Shown here piece after piece: positions 36,827 to 45,703 of a stretch of 64,000 bases of DNA. Below the pieces are notes generated by a model, which searched no databases, had not been told where the DNA came from, and worked only from the letters and a program-made list of their open reading frames with translations. Position numbers and translations under genes: made by a program. Source of the stretch: Teretinema zuelzerae (GTDB lineage Bacteria; Spirochaetota; Spirochaetia; Treponematales; Treponemataceae); the NCBI RefSeq assembly GCF_021021555.1, contig NZ_JAINWA010000001.1, positions 930,001-994,000 on the forward strand. Direction: 5' to 3'. How positions within the stretch are numbered: the first letter of the stretch is position 1; the number at the start of each line of letters is the position of its first letter.

Positions 36827-38767
36827 TTACTTATTATCGTCGTTCACCACTTCGTAGTCAACGTCGTCGGCTGAACCCTTGTTCGGTCCGGATGAAGAAG
36901 CTCCGGCGAATCCGCCTGCTCCGTCAGCCGCGCCGCCCATGTCGGGTCCGGGCTGGCCGGAAGCGGCCTGCTGTTTATACATTTCCTCGGCGATCTTGTA
37001 GGACGCCTGTTTAAGCTCCTCGGTTTTCGCCTTGATGGTCTCGGTGTCTCCGCTTTCAAGCTCTTTTTTGAGAGCCGCTACGGCATCCGCGATCTTCGCC
37101 TTCTCTGCCGCGTCGACCTTGTCGCCCATGTCCTTTACGGCTTTTTCGGTGGAATAAATCATCGAATCGGCCTCGTTGCGGGCGTCTATCTTTTCGCGTT
37201 CCTTCTTGTCGGCTTCGGCGTTCGCTTCCGCTTCCTTCACCATGCGGTCGATTTCGCTTTCCGAAAGGCCGGACGAGCTTTCAATGCGGATCTTCTGTTC
37301 CTTGCCGGTTCCCAGATCCTTGGCGGCGACGTGGACGATGCCGTTCGCGTCGATATCAAAGGTGACTTCGATCTGAGGCACGCCGCGGGGCGCGGGAGGA
37401 ATGCCGACGAGGTCGAACTTGCCGAGCGTGCGGTTCTGTCCGGCCATTTCGCGCTCTCCCTGGAGAACATGGATGGAAACGGCAGTCTGTCCGTCGGCGG
37501 CGGTGGAGAACACCTGGCTCTTCCTGGTCGGAATTGTGGTGTTTCTATTGATGAGGCGGGTGAAAACGCCGCCCATTGTCTCGATTCCGAGCGAAAGCGG
37601 GGTAACGTCGAGGAGGAGAACGTCTTTCACGTCCCCGCCGAGGATTCCGCCCTGGATCGCGGCGCCCACGGCTACGGCTTCATCGGGATTGACGCCCTTC
37701 GAGCCTTCCTTGCCGAAGATTTCCTTGACAATCTGCATAACCTTGGGCATGCGGGTCGAACCGCCGACAAGCAAGACCTCGTCGATCTGGTCGATGGAAA
37801 CTCCCGCGTCCTTGATAGCCTTTCTGCAGGGGTCTTTGGTTCTTTCAAACAGATCGTCCGTCATCTGCTCGAATTTCGAGCGGGACAGAGTTTTCTGGAG
37901 GTGCTTGGGGCCGGTCGCATCCGCGGTAATGAAGGGAAGATTGATTTCCGTGCTCGCTACTGCGGAAAGTTCGATCTTGGCCTTTTCCGCGGCTTCGCGA
38001 AGGCGCTGCAGGGCCATGCGGTCCTGGGACAGGTCGATGCCGGTATCTGCCTTGAATTCGTCTACGAGCCAGTTCATAACCTTGCGGTCCCAGTCGTCTC
38101 CGCCGAGGTGGGTGTCGCCGTTCGTCGATTTTACTTCGAAAACGCCGTCGCCGAGCTCAAGTATCGAAATATCGAAGGTTCCGCCGCCGAGGTCGTATAC
38201 GGCGATGGTTTTTTCTTTCTTGGAATCCTTATTGAAACCGAAAGCGAGAGACGCCGCGGTCGGCTCGTTGATAATGCGCTTTACCTCGAGGCCGGCGATC
38301 TTGCCGGCGTCCTTGGTTGCCTGTCGCTGGGCGTCGTTGAAATACGCGGGTACAGTGATGACGGCTTCAGTGACTTCCTCTCCGAGGTAGTCCTCAGCGG
38401 TTTTCTTCATTTTCTGAAGTATGAAGGCGCTGATTTCCTGGGGAGAATAGAGTTTTCCGTCTACATCCACGCGGATATCGTCGCCGTTCGGCACAACCTT
38501 ATACGGCACATGCTTGGCTTCTCCGGTGAGCTCGTTAAAACGGTGGCCGATAAAGCGCTTGATCGAATATATCGTTTTGTCGGGATTGGTGATCATCTGG
38601 TTTTTCGCAGGCTGGCCCACAACCCGTTCGCCCTTGGCCGTGAAACCGACTATGGAGGGAGTCGTTCGTCCGCCCTCGGCGTTTTGAATTACTACAGGCT
38701 CTCCGCCTTCCATTACGGCCACGCAGGAGTTGGTCGTTCCCAAGTCAATTCCAATAATCTTTCCCAT
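36827..38767 (-). CDS. dnaK: Chaperone DnaK (Hsp70)
   Basis: The 646-residue Hsp70 has the ATPase signatures [32 protein letters not shown] and [15 protein letters not shown]. The substrate domain carries [15 protein letters not shown], and a C-terminal helical lid ends in a Gly/Ala-rich tail and [13 protein letters not shown]. It binds unfolded peptides in an ATP cycle controlled by GrpE and DnaJ, whose genes flank it. AAGGAGACGA is a strong ribosome-binding site. There is no hrcA gene in the operon and no CIRCE upstream of grpE, so heat-shock control here, if any, must be different. Confidence 0.98.
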   Translation of the reverse strand: MGKIIGIDLGTTNSCVAVMEGGEPVVIQNAEGGRTTPSIVGFTAKGERVVGQPAKNQMITNPDKTIYSIKRFIGHRFNELTGEAKHVPYKVVPNGDDIRVDVDGKLYSPQEISAFILQKMKKTAEDYLGEEVTEAVITVPAYFNDAQRQATKDAGKIAGLEVKRIINEPTAASLAFGFNKDSKKEKTIAVYDLGGGTFDISILELGDGVFEVKSTNGDTHLGGDDWDRKVMNWLVDEFKADTGIDLSQDRMALQRLREAAEKAKIELSAVASTEINLPFITADATGPKHLQKTLSRSKFEQMTDDLFERTKDPCRKAIKDAGVSIDQIDEVLLVGGSTRMPKVMQIVKEIFGKEGSKGVNPDEAVAVGAAIQGGILGGDVKDVLLLDVTPLSLGIETMGGVFTRLINRNTTIPTRKSQVFSTAADGQTAVSIHVLQGEREMAGQNRTLGKFDLVGIPPAPRGVPQIEVTFDIDANGIVHVAAKDLGTGKEQKIRIESSSGLSESEIDRMVKEAEANAEADKKEREKIDARNEADSMIYSTEKAVKDMGDKVDAAEKAKIADAVAALKKELESGDTETIKAKTEELKQASYKIAEEMYKQQAASGQPGPDMGGAADGAGGFAGASSSGPNKGSADDVDYEVVNDDNK

Positions 38768-38806
38768 ATTAATCGTCTCCTTGTATTTCCACTCTAAAAA
38801 AATTCA

Positions 38807-39463
38807 TCAGTTTTCCGCAGGCGCCGGCATCTTGACTATCACCTTGGCGAGGCGAACCACTTTATCTTTCAGCTTGTAGCCTTTCACATACTCTTCCTGA
38901 ACAACCGGCTCGGTTGCTTCGGGAGATTGAACGGTTCCGATCGCCTCGTGGATATTGGGGTCGAAGGCAGTGCCGACGGAAGGGTAATACGCCAATCCGT
39001 ATTTCGACTCCAGTTTTCCCGCCAGCTGGGTTCTGATCATCCCCACCCCGTCGGCGAAAGAGGCCGCGGGGGTTCCGGGTTCGTGGGAACCGGCAGCGTC
39101 TATCGCGCGGTCGAAGTTATCCAGAGTTTCAATCAGATCCAGCAGGAGGTTCGTATTCGCGTAATCGATGGCTTCCTGCTTTTCGCGGATCATCCGCTTG
39201 CGGTAATTGTCGAAATCCGCCGCCTTTCGCAGATACTGATCCTGAAGATCGCTGTTGAGCTTCTGCAGCTCGGCGATTCTCGCTTCGGAGTCGGGAACCT
39301 GTCCCGCGGAAGGGGTCTCTTCGGAGGCGCTTTCCGTGGAAGGCCCGGCGCTTTCTGCCGCAGGAGGCGCCGCGTCGGCCTTGACAGCATCCGTTTTCTC
39401 TTCGGCCCTGGTTTGTTCGACGGGCCTGGTCGGCTCAAAATCATGTTCAGAAGTCTTCTTCAT
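38807..39463 (-). CDS. grpE: Nucleotide exchange factor GrpE
   Basis: The 218-residue protein has an unusually long Ala/Glu/Pro-rich N-terminus (about 1-65). Then come the coiled-coil RIAELQKLNSDLQDQYLRKAADFDNYRKRMIREKQEAIDYAN and the C-terminal beta domain with GLAYYPSVGTAFDPNIHEAIGTV and GYKLKDKVVRLAKVIV, which binds DnaK and releases ADP. It leads the grpE-dnaK-dnaJ operon. The gap to dnaK is 39 bases. The ribosome-binding site is CGAGGAACG, with GAGGA 5-6 bases before the ATG. Confidence 0.95.
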   Translation of the reverse strand: MKKTSEHDFEPTRPVEQTRAEEKTDAVKADAAPPAAESAGPSTESASEETPSAGQVPDSEARIAELQKLNSDLQDQYLRKAADFDNYRKRMIREKQEAIDYANTNLLLDLIETLDNFDRAIDAAGSHEPGTPAASFADGVGMIRTQLAGKLESKYGLAYYPSVGTAFDPNIHEAIGTVQSPEATEPVVQEEYVKGYKLKDKVVRLAKVIVKMPAPAEN

Positions 39464-39480
39464 CTCGTTCCTCGAAAAAA

Positions 39481-39509
39481 AGATACTAATTCAGCCTGCG
39501 GGGGGTCAA
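39481..39509 (-). promoter_or_regulatory. Promoter of the grpE-dnaK-dnaJ operon
   Basis: On the minus strand TTGACC (39509-39504) is followed after 17 bases by GTATCT (39486-39481), 17 bases before the grpE start. The -35 box is good and the -10 box weak. No CIRCE-like TTAGCACTC/GAGTGCTAA repeat is found in the region. Confidence 0.5.
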
Positions 39510-39519
39510 CTGAAACCGT

Positions 39520-40341
39520 TCATTTTTTGAACTGTTGGGGGAAAATACCGTGAATCAGATTCCAGGCGACGGTGCCCTGCTGAGGATGGGCCGGCAGATC
39601 GTTCCAGGGAAACCAGCGGGCTTCGCTTATCTCGGCGGGATCGACCCGGATTTCTCCTGAATCCCACTCCGCATGAAATGCGACCATGTGCTGATCCGGA
39701 TAGGGCCAGCTCTGGCTTCCCGCGTATCGAGCGTTGCGTATCCGCACCCCGGTTTCTTCGTATACTTCTCGAGCGACGCATTCCTCCAGAGTTTCTCCGT
39801 GCTCCAGAAATCCGGCGAGGCAGGCCCACACGTCCTGATTCCGGTTCGCGTGCCGCGCGAGAAGTACATCGTTGCCCTTGTGCACCAGAACGATTATCGC
39901 CGGCGATATGCGCGGGAAATAAACGGAGGAACAGGACTCGCAGCGAAGAGCGATTTCGGATGGGTGAGCAGACAGCGGAGTTCCGCATCTGGAACAAAAA
40001 CGGGTGGAATGATGCCAGTTGAGCAAACCCAGAGCCCGGGAGGCGGGAGACACGAGAGCCCGGCAGGCGGGATCGTCCGAAGCGAGCACAGCTCTGAGCC
40101 GCATCCAGACGCCGTCTTCGTCGGCTTGATGCGGCGGTCCTGATACCGATGAGGAGACAACCGCGGACTTGGGCTGCGTTTCCTGCAAGAGAACAGCCCG
40201 CGCGGGACGGCCGGCCAAAACCATATCGAGAGAATCGATAACGCTATCCCTGAATTTTGCGGGAATTTCCGCAGGCACCGTGTTATTATGTGTGAGAAAG
40301 ATTTCTGACGAGCGGAAAATATACTGATCGATTGGTTCCAT
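39520..40341 (-). CDS. nudC: NAD(+) diphosphatase / NADH pyrophosphatase
   Basis: The 273-residue enzyme splits NAD(H) into NMN(H) and AMP and, in E. coli, removes NAD caps from RNA. It has the four-Cys zinc ribbon (RFCSRCGTPL and LRCESCSSVYFPR), the Nudix box GFLEHGETLEECVAREVYEETGV and the family-specific SQSWPYPDQHM (SQPWPFPxS). The first 90 residues are variable, as usual. I start at ATG 40341 (MEPIDQY), with AGGA 11 bases upstream. A promoter TTGTTA-18-TATACT lies upstream. The gene is divergent from the DUF2147 gene and its stop is just upstream of the grpE promoter. Confidence 0.93.
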   Translation of the reverse strand: MEPIDQYIFRSSEIFLTHNNTVPAEIPAKFRDSVIDSLDMVLAGRPARAVLLQETQPKSAVVSSSVSGPPHQADEDGVWMRLRAVLASDDPACRALVSPASRALGLLNWHHSTRFCSRCGTPLSAHPSEIALRCESCSSVYFPRISPAIIVLVHKGNDVLLARHANRNQDVWACLAGFLEHGETLEECVAREVYEETGVRIRNARYAGSQSWPYPDQHMVAFHAEWDSGEIRVDPAEISEARWFPWNDLPAHPQQGTVAWNLIHGIFPQQFKK

Positions 40342-40401
40342 GAATTTGATGATCCTGGCGTCAGTATATAGAAAAAAACGCAGGGATAACAAGGAGGAGA
40401 G

Positions 40402-40902
40402 ATGATGAAACGGTTAATAGCATGTTGTCTGATCATGGCGGCGGCGCTCGGCGCGGTCTCGGCGGCGGACAAGGTAGAAGGATTCTGGAAAAGCGTCGAC
40501 GAAGAAGGAAAGGTCACTGCGGCATGGCGGATTTATGAAAAGGGCGGAAAGCTCTTCGGCGAAATAATCTCCGTTCCGAATCAGGATCCGAAAGAGATCG
40601 CGACCGCATGCACGGGAACCTACAAAAACTTCCCGGTTCCCGGCGACGTGAGCAAAATGACGGTGAGAAATACGCCGTTTATTTTCAATCTGGCCAAAAA
40701 GGGCGAGGGACAATGGGAAGGCGGCAACATCATCGATCCGAAAGACGGAAAGATGTATAAATGTAAAATCGCATTCCGCGCTAAGGACGGAAAGAAATTC
40801 ACGACCGATGTTCTGGAGATGCGCGGAGAAATCGGAATGGGAATCGGCCGCAGCCAGTTCTGGGTAAGAACGACGGAAGATGAAATCGCCGCTCTGAATT
40901 GA
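40402..40902 (+). CDS. Exported DUF2147 protein
   Basis: The 166-residue protein has a signal peptide (MMKRLIACCLIMAAALGAVSAA) and a mature domain of the DUF2147 family. Visible elements are VEGFWKSVDEEGKVTAAWRIYEKGGKLFGEII, then GGNIIDPKDGKMYKCKIAF and a late beta segment LEMRGEIGMGIGRSQFWVR. The family forms a lipocalin-like beta barrel in the periplasm; the ligand and role are unknown. AAGGAGGAG gives a strong ribosome-binding site for ATG 40402 (an ATG directly follows). Monocistronic, with a strong terminator after the stop. Confidence 0.88.
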   Translation: MMKRLIACCLIMAAALGAVSAADKVEGFWKSVDEEGKVTAAWRIYEKGGKLFGEIISVPNQDPKEIATACTGTYKNFPVPGDVSKMTVRNTPFIFNLAKKGEGQWEGGNIIDPKDGKMYKCKIAFRAKDGKKFTTDVLEMRGEIGMGIGRSQFWVRTTEDEIAALN

Positions 40903-40933
40903 GAAGAACTCGGGAGTTTCCGCAATTTCACCG

Positions 40934-40966
40934 AAAGCCGGCCTTCTTGAAGGGCCGGCTTTTTTT
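40934..40966 (+). terminator. Rho-independent terminator after the DUF2147 gene
   Basis: AAGCCGGCCTT and AAGGGCCGGCTT form a long GC-rich stem with a very short loop, followed by seven T residues. Confidence 0.92.
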
Positions 40967-41041
40967 CTTCCGCAGAACAGACTGACGGTCGACTAACCGT
41001 GGTAAACCGCTTAAACCGCGCACAAGAGACTTGAGTACGGC

Positions 41042-41071
41042 TTGAAACCGCGACGGCACTTGTGATAGATT
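41042..41071 (+). promoter_or_regulatory. purE operon promoter, predicted leaderless
   Basis: TTGAAA (41042-41047) and TAGATT (41066-41071) are 18 bases apart, and the purE ATG starts 5 bases later. No ribosome-binding site is present. Three AAACCGC repeats (41004, 41013 and 41045) and an ACGGT/ACCGT inverted repeat (40985-41000) lie upstream or overlap the -35 box and may be regulator sites. Confidence 0.55.
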
Positions 41072-41076
41072 CGGTT

Positions 41077-41559
41077 ATGAAAGTAACCATTTTTTTCGGA
41101 TCAAAATCAGACACAGACACCATGAAGAAGGCCGCAGCCGTGCTCAGGGAGTTCGGCGTCGACTATTCTTCATATATCATTTCAGCGCACCGCGCGGGCG
41201 AACTCCTGGCTGAAACCGTAGCCGCGGCCGAAGCCGACGGAACGGAAGTCATCATCGCCGGCGCAGGCCTGGCCGCGCATCTTCCCGGAGTCATCGCCTC
41301 GATGACGGTTCTCCCGGTCATCGGAGTTCCCCTCGACGGGGGAAAGGTCGGCGGACTCGACGCCCTTCTATCCATTGTTCAAATGCCCAAGCAAATCCCG
41401 GTCGCAACCGTCGGACTCGACAACGCGGCGAACGCCGCGTACCTCGCCTGCGAAATTCTCGCCATTAAATATCCCGAACTCAAGGCGAAGCTCAAGGCTT
41501 TCAGGGCCGCATTAAAACAGGAAATAGCCGCTGAAGGCGGTAAGGGAGTATCAATATGA
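41077..41559 (+). CDS. purE: 5-(carboxyamino)imidazole ribonucleotide mutase, class I PurE type
   Basis: The 160-residue enzyme acts in de novo purine synthesis at the carboxylation of AIR. Motifs [43 protein letters not shown] and [12 protein letters not shown] match class I PurE, which rearranges N5-CAIR made by PurK; the usual SAHRTP reads SAHRAG here. From memory, Treponema denticola has the other class (class II, direct CO2 use), so this would be a different type in the same group. No purK lies in the window. ATG 41077 fits the family start [12 protein letters not shown]; the message appears leaderless. purC overlaps by 4 bases. Confidence 0.93.
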   Translation: MKVTIFFGSKSDTDTMKKAAAVLREFGVDYSSYIISAHRAGELLAETVAAAEADGTEVIIAGAGLAAHLPGVIASMTVLPVIGVPLDGGKVGGLDALLSIVQMPKQIPVATVGLDNAANAAYLACEILAIKYPELKAKLKAFRAALKQEIAAEGGKGVSI

Positions 41560-42296
41560 ACAAGAACGCGCAGAAACTGATTTCGGGGCTCGTGAAGGGC
41601 GAACAGCTGTACGAAGGCAAGGCGAAAAAAATCTTTGCAACGAACAATCCGGACCTCGTCATAATTGATTACAAGGACGACGCGACCGCCTTCAACGGAG
41701 AGAAAAAAGGACAGATCGAGTCGAAGGGAGTGCTGAACAACAGCATCGCGACCGGCCTTTTCGAGCTCCTCGAGAAAAAAGGCATCAAAACCCATTTCGT
41801 CGCAAAGCTTTCCGACCGCGAAATGCTCTGCCGCAAAGTATCGATCGTTCCCCTGGAAGTGATCACCCGCAACGTCGCCGCCGGCAGCTTTTCCAAACGC
41901 CTGGCAGTCGCCGAGGGAACAGCGCTCAAAACAACGGTATTCGAGATTTCCTATAAGGACGACGCTCTGGGCGACCCGCTCATCAACGACTACCACGCGG
42001 TAGCTATCGGCGCCGCGACCTGGAAAGAGCTTAAAACCATCTATAAGATGACGGACAAGATCAACCAAATCCTTTCGGCTTTTTTCTGGGACCGCGGAAT
42101 CAAGCTCATCGACTTCAAGCTCGAATTCGGCAAAACCGCAGACGGCGCAATTCTGCTCGCGGATGAAATTTCGCCGGACACCTGCCGTTTCTGGGATGCC
42201 AAAACCAATGAAAAACTCGACAAGGACAGATTCCGCAGAGATCTCGGAAACGTCCAGGAAGCGTACGTAGAAATTTTCAATAGAATATCCAAATGA
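41556..42296 (+). CDS. purC: Phosphoribosylaminoimidazole-succinocarboxamide synthase
   Basis: This 246-residue SAICAR synthase ligates aspartate to CAIR using ATP. The N-terminal ATP-grasp-like part [54 protein letters not shown] and the C-terminal [29 protein letters not shown] are characteristic. Length is the normal bacterial one. The start overlaps purE by 4 bases and the stop region overlaps a possible purF start, so the operon is tightly coupled. Confidence 0.97.
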   Translation: MNKNAQKLISGLVKGEQLYEGKAKKIFATNNPDLVIIDYKDDATAFNGEKKGQIESKGVLNNSIATGLFELLEKKGIKTHFVAKLSDREMLCRKVSIVPLEVITRNVAAGSFSKRLAVAEGTALKTTVFEISYKDDALGDPLINDYHAVAIGAATWKELKTIYKMTDKINQILSAFFWDRGIKLIDFKLEFGKTADGAILLADEISPDTCRFWDAKTNEKLDKDRFRRDLGNVQEAYVEIFNRISK

Positions 42297-42313
42297 ACCA
42301 ATCCGGAGCGACC

Positions 42314-43810
42314 ATGGAAACGATTTACGCTGAGGAAGAAGAAGGAAAGTTGAAGGATCACTGCGGCGTCATCGGAGTGTATCTTTCAAACCATGATCAA
42401 AACGCGTCGCGAATGGCGTACTACGGACTCCAGTCCCTGCAGCACCGGGGGCAGGAAAGCACCGGCCTCGCGGTGGCGGACGGCGAGAAAGTGGAGCACT
42501 TCCGCGCGATGGGACTTGTCGCGGACGTCTACAGCCGGGAGAAGCTTGCGGAATTATCGGGGCACATAGCCATCGGCCATGTACTGTATTCCACCTCCGG
42601 CAAGGCGACCATCGAAAACGCCCAGCCCTTCGTCTCGAAAGCCAAACTCGGAACCATCGCGGTCGCTCACAACGGAAGCCTCGTTAACACGGAGCCCATG
42701 AAGGAATTCCTTGAGGAGACTGGGTCGACCTTCACATCCTCGAGCGATTCTGAAGTGATCATCAAGCTTATCGCGAAGAACTATAAAAAAGGTCTTGAAA
42801 AAGCCCTCACCGATACGATCCAGCTGATAAAAGGGTCCTTCGCCCTCTGCGTGATGACGGAAAAAACCCTGATCGGAGCCCGCGATCCCAACGGCATCAG
42901 GCCGCTCTGCCTGGGCCAGCTCCAGAACGGCTGGGTGCTCGCGAGCGAATCCTGCGCGATTGACGCGATGGGCGGAGAGCTCGTCCGGGACATCGCGCCG
43001 GGAGAAATCGTCATCATCAACGACGACGGAGTTCTGTCCTTCAACTTCGGAGAGAAAACCTCGAAAAAAACGTGCATCTTCGAGTACGTCTATTTTGCCC
43101 GCCCCGATTCCATCATGGACGGAATCGGAGTGCAGGAAGCCCGCATAAAGATGGGGGAAGTCCTGGCCCGCGAATCGGGCGTCGCAGCGGACGTGGTCAT
43201 CGGCGTGCCTGATTCCGGAATCGGTTCGGCGATGGGTTTTTCGAAGGCTTCGGGAATTCCCTTCGCGATGGGAATTGTTAAAAACAAATATATCGGAAGA
43301 ACCTTCATCGCGCCTTCGCAGGAAGAGCGGGAAGCCATGGTGTTCGTCAAGCTGAACGCGCTGAAAAGCGATCTGTTCGGAAAACGCGTGGTCATCATCG
43401 ACGATTCGATCGTGCGGGGAACCACCAGCAGAAGGCTCATACAGATTCTGCGGAAGGCGGGAGCGAAGGAAGTGCATTTCCGCATATCGAGCCCTCCGGT
43501 CAAATTTCCCTGCTATTTCGGAATCGACACGCCCGCCCGCGCGGAGCTTATCTCCGCGACCCATGAAATAGAAGAAATCCGCCAGGCGATCGGCGCGGAT
43601 TCCCTCGCGTTCATTTCCATGGAAGGCATGATCGAAGCGCTCCAGTCCTGCGAATACGAGGACGACAAGGAAAGCGTCAGGACGAACACGAAGGCCGCAA
43701 CGCACCGGGACGGATTTTCGCCGAACGGAGCAAGCAACTGCGGCTATTGCCAGGGATGCTTTCTCGGAGAATATCCGATGCCGATGATCGGCGAAATCGG
43801 AAAGCGCTAA
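42314..43810 (+). CDS. purF: Amidophosphoribosyltransferase
   Basis: The enzyme makes phosphoribosylamine from PRPP and glutamine, the first committed purine step. The glutaminase N-terminal Cys follows a propeptide in KDHCGVIGVYLSN and must be exposed by cleavage. QSLQHRGQESTGLAVAD and the PRPP loop VVIIDDSIVRGTTSRR are intact, and GYCQGCFLGEYP near the C-terminus adds Cys residues of the type that hold a 4Fe-4S cluster in Bacillus-type PurF. I prefer ATG 42314 because CCGGAG is 5 bases upstream; an ATG at 42293 overlapping purC by 4 bases is equally in frame. The protein would be 498 residues. Confidence 0.96.
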   Translation: METIYAEEEEGKLKDHCGVIGVYLSNHDQNASRMAYYGLQSLQHRGQESTGLAVADGEKVEHFRAMGLVADVYSREKLAELSGHIAIGHVLYSTSGKATIENAQPFVSKAKLGTIAVAHNGSLVNTEPMKEFLEETGSTFTSSSDSEVIIKLIAKNYKKGLEKALTDTIQLIKGSFALCVMTEKTLIGARDPNGIRPLCLGQLQNGWVLASESCAIDAMGGELVRDIAPGEIVIINDDGVLSFNFGEKTSKKTCIFEYVYFARPDSIMDGIGVQEARIKMGEVLARESGVAADVVIGVPDSGIGSAMGFSKASGIPFAMGIVKNKYIGRTFIAPSQEEREAMVFVKLNALKSDLFGKRVVIIDDSIVRGTTSRRLIQILRKAGAKEVHFRISSPPVKFPCYFGIDTPARAELISATHEIEEIRQAIGADSLAFISMEGMIEALQSCEYEDDKESVRTNTKAATHRDGFSPNGASNCGYCQGCFLGEYPMPMIGEIGKR

Positions 43811-43835
43811 ACAGATACGACACAAGGAGCAGACG

Positions 43836-44864
43836 ATGATAGATTACCGCCAGTCCGGCGTCGACGTGGAAGAAGGATACAAGGCAGTCGACAACTATAA
43901 AACCAGCGCCAAGCGCACGATGATTCCGGGAGTATTGAACGGGCTCGGCAGCTTTGCCGGCATGTTCCAGCTTCCCCCGGGATACAAGGAGCCGGTCATC
44001 GTTTCCGGAACCGACGGCGTCGGCACGAAGCTGGACATCGCCTTCGCCATGAAAAAATACGACACGGTAGGAATCGACTGCGTCGCGATGTGCGTAAACG
44101 ACATCCTCTGCCACGGCGCGAAGCCGCTGTTCTTCCTTGACTACCTCGCCTGCGGAAAACTCGACGCGGAAGTCGCGGGAACACTGGTCAAAGGCGTCGC
44201 CGAAGGCTGTCTGCAGTCGAACGCGGCCCTGATGGGCGGAGAAACCGCGGAAATGCCCGGCTTCTACGACGCGGGGAAATACGATATCGCCGGATTCGCT
44301 GTCGGAGTCGCCGAAAAAGCCGACATAATCGACGGATCGAAAATACGGGAAGGCGACGTTCTCGTCGGGCTCGCCTCCTCCGGCGTCCACTCCAACGGAT
44401 TCTCCCTGGTAAGAAAACTGGTCACCGATTATTACGAGCCCTTCGGCGGAAAGCCGATCGGCGAAACGCTTCTCGAACCGACCCGCATCTACGTCAAACC
44501 GATACTCGCCCTCCTTGAACAGGTAGACGTTCACGGAATGGTGCATATCACCGGCGGCGGTTTTTACGAAAACATTCCGCGCATGTACACGCACGGAGGA
44601 GTGCACGGAGAAAAGAACGAAGCCCGCCTGGTGTCGATTCTAAAATCCGGCAGCTGGCCGGTTCCGCCGATTTTCGCCGAGCTTGTAAGAAGGGGCGCAA
44701 ATCCCGACAGAATGTACAATACCTATAACATGGGCATCGGCTACATCTGCGCGGTCTCGAAGGAAGACGCGGCGAAGACGATCGATTTCCTGAACGGCCA
44801 GGGCTTCCCCGCCTACGAAATAGGACGGGTGGGAACCGGCTCGACAGACGTCCTCTTTGAATAA
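43836..44864 (+). CDS. purM: Phosphoribosylformylglycinamidine cyclo-ligase
   Basis: The 342-residue AIR synthetase closes the imidazole ring with ATP. It has YRQSGVDVEEGYKAV at the N-terminus, SGTDGVGTKLDIAF, DCVAMCVNDILCHGAKPLFFLDYLA, GGETAEMPGFY and LASSGVHSNGFSLVRKL, all in the expected order for PurM. A good ribosome-binding site (AAGGAGCAG) lies before the ATG, 25 bases after purF. purN follows 4 bases after the stop. Confidence 0.97.
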   Translation: MIDYRQSGVDVEEGYKAVDNYKTSAKRTMIPGVLNGLGSFAGMFQLPPGYKEPVIVSGTDGVGTKLDIAFAMKKYDTVGIDCVAMCVNDILCHGAKPLFFLDYLACGKLDAEVAGTLVKGVAEGCLQSNAALMGGETAEMPGFYDAGKYDIAGFAVGVAEKADIIDGSKIREGDVLVGLASSGVHSNGFSLVRKLVTDYYEPFGGKPIGETLLEPTRIYVKPILALLEQVDVHGMVHITGGGFYENIPRMYTHGGVHGEKNEARLVSILKSGSWPVPPIFAELVRRGANPDRMYNTYNMGIGYICAVSKEDAAKTIDFLNGQGFPAYEIGRVGTGSTDVLFE

Positions 44865-44868
44865 GCCC

Positions 44869-45489
44869 ATGAAAATAGCAGTACTCGTTTCAGGCGGAGG
44901 CACGAACCTTCAGGCGCTGATCGACAATACCGGAAAAACATCCCCTGAAGAAGCCTACGAGATCGCATACGTCGGGGCGGACCGCGACTGCTTCGCGCTC
45001 GAACGGGCGCGAAAAGAGAGAATCCCCTGCGGAATCGAGTCCGCTCCGGCCGGAACGCCGAGGGCGGAGGCGCGCCGATTCGTATCGGACCGGATGCTGG
45101 ATAAAGCGAAAGAAGCCGGGGCAGACGCGATCGTCCTCGCGGGATTTTTGACGATACTCTCCGGAAACATTGTCGACGAGTACTCCGAACGCATACTGAA
45201 CCTCCACCCCGCCCTGCTGCCAAAGTTCGGCGGCCCGGGCATGTGGGGGCATCATGTCCATGAAGCGGTTCTCGCCGCGGGAGAACTTGAATCCGGATGC
45301 ACCGTGCATCTGGTGGATTCCGGCTGCGATACCGGGCCCATCCTGCTTCAGAAAAAAGTGCCGGTTCTGCCCGGCGACACCGCGGAGACCCTGGCGAAAA
45401 GAATAGCGTCTCACGAACACGAAGCTATTCTCGAAGGCGTCAAGCTGCTCGCGAAACGAGTGAACACGGAGAAGGCCCGCGCGCGCTGA
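44869..45489 (+). CDS. purN: Phosphoribosylglycinamide formyltransferase
   Basis: The 206-residue GAR transformylase uses 10-formyl-tetrahydrofolate. KIAVLVSGGGTNLQALID binds the phosphate of GAR, and the catalytic set Asn-His-Asp is seen in ILNLHPALLPKFGG and VHLVDSGCDTGPILLQ. Length is normal. I choose ATG 44869 over the upstream in-frame TTG inside the purM end. Purine genes purD, purL, purB and purK are not in this window. After purN the cluster is interrupted by corA before purH. Confidence 0.94.
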   Translation: MKIAVLVSGGGTNLQALIDNTGKTSPEEAYEIAYVGADRDCFALERARKERIPCGIESAPAGTPRAEARRFVSDRMLDKAKEAGADAIVLAGFLTILSGNIVDEYSERILNLHPALLPKFGGPGMWGHHVHEAVLAAGELESGCTVHLVDSGCDTGPILLQKKVPVLPGDTAETLAKRIASHEHEAILEGVKLLAKRVNTEKARAR

Positions 45490-45498
45490 CGATCAAGC

Positions 45499-45527
45499 TT
45501 GCACATCGATTGCCGGTGTGCTATTGT
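45499..45527 (+). promoter_or_regulatory. Promoter of the corA leader and gene
   Basis: TTGCAC (45499-45504), 17 bases, then TATTGT (45522-45527) with an extended -10 TG-C directly before it. Predicted transcription starts near 45534, giving corA a leader of about 170 bases that contains a short ORF. Confidence 0.6.
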
Positions 45528-45563
45528 TTACATGCAAATCTAAATTCGAGGAGGCAGTATCCC

Positions 45564-45644
45564 ATGGATACGGACCCTGGTAGTCGTAGCTACGAATATC
45601 AATCAAACACCGACAAGCCTCCCCGGAGAATCACCCTGCTCTGA
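45564..45644 (+). CDS. Putative Mg-sensing leader peptide upstream of corA
   Basis: A 26-codon ORF starts with ATG 9 bases after a strong ribosome-binding site, GAGGAGG (45548-45554), better than that of corA itself. The peptide starts MDTDPGSRSY and ends DKPPRRITLL. The acidic and Pro-containing N-terminus and the PPRR-hydrophobic end recall MgtL ([17 protein letters not shown]) of E. coli and CorL, whose translation tells the cell its Mg level. GGAGGC in its ribosome-binding site (45550-45555) can pair with GCCTCC (45617-45622) inside the ORF. The reading is inference from composition and position; there is no sequence identity good enough for homology. I suggest no gene name. Confidence 0.55.
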   Translation: MDTDPGSRSYEYQSNTDKPPRRITLL

Positions 45645-45658
45645 TTTCAGACGTCGCG

Positions 45659-45696
45659 CTCTCCCCGGTCAGGCCATAAACCCGAGACAGGGAGAG
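45659..45696 (+). promoter_or_regulatory. Inverted repeat hiding the corA ribosome-binding site
   Basis: CTCTCCC (45659-45665) pairs with GGGAGAG (45690-45696), which is the corA ribosome-binding site 7 bases before the ATG. CCTCCCC inside the leader ORF (45618-45624) could pair with the same site, giving a possible switch between two structures that depends on ribosomes on the leader ORF. Confidence 0.55.
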
Positions 45697-45703
45697 AACC
45701 CGC

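Noticed and set aside
37331-38797. A 488-codon open frame opposite dnaK
   Set aside because: It is a mirror of the dnaK coding frame caused by codon bias; the protein has no recognisable domain and dnaK is certain.
40967-41076. Purine riboswitch before purE
   Set aside because: The conserved loop and junction bases of the purine riboswitch are not found, and the purE message seems to have no leader.
42293-42313. Earlier purF start overlapping purC
   Set aside because: The ATG at 42293 has no ribosome-binding site, while the ATG at 42314 has CCGGAG at good distance; the earlier start remains possible by translational coupling.
42554-43825. A 423-codon open frame opposite purF
   Set aside because: Antisense shadow of purF; low-complexity translation rich in Arg, His and Asp.
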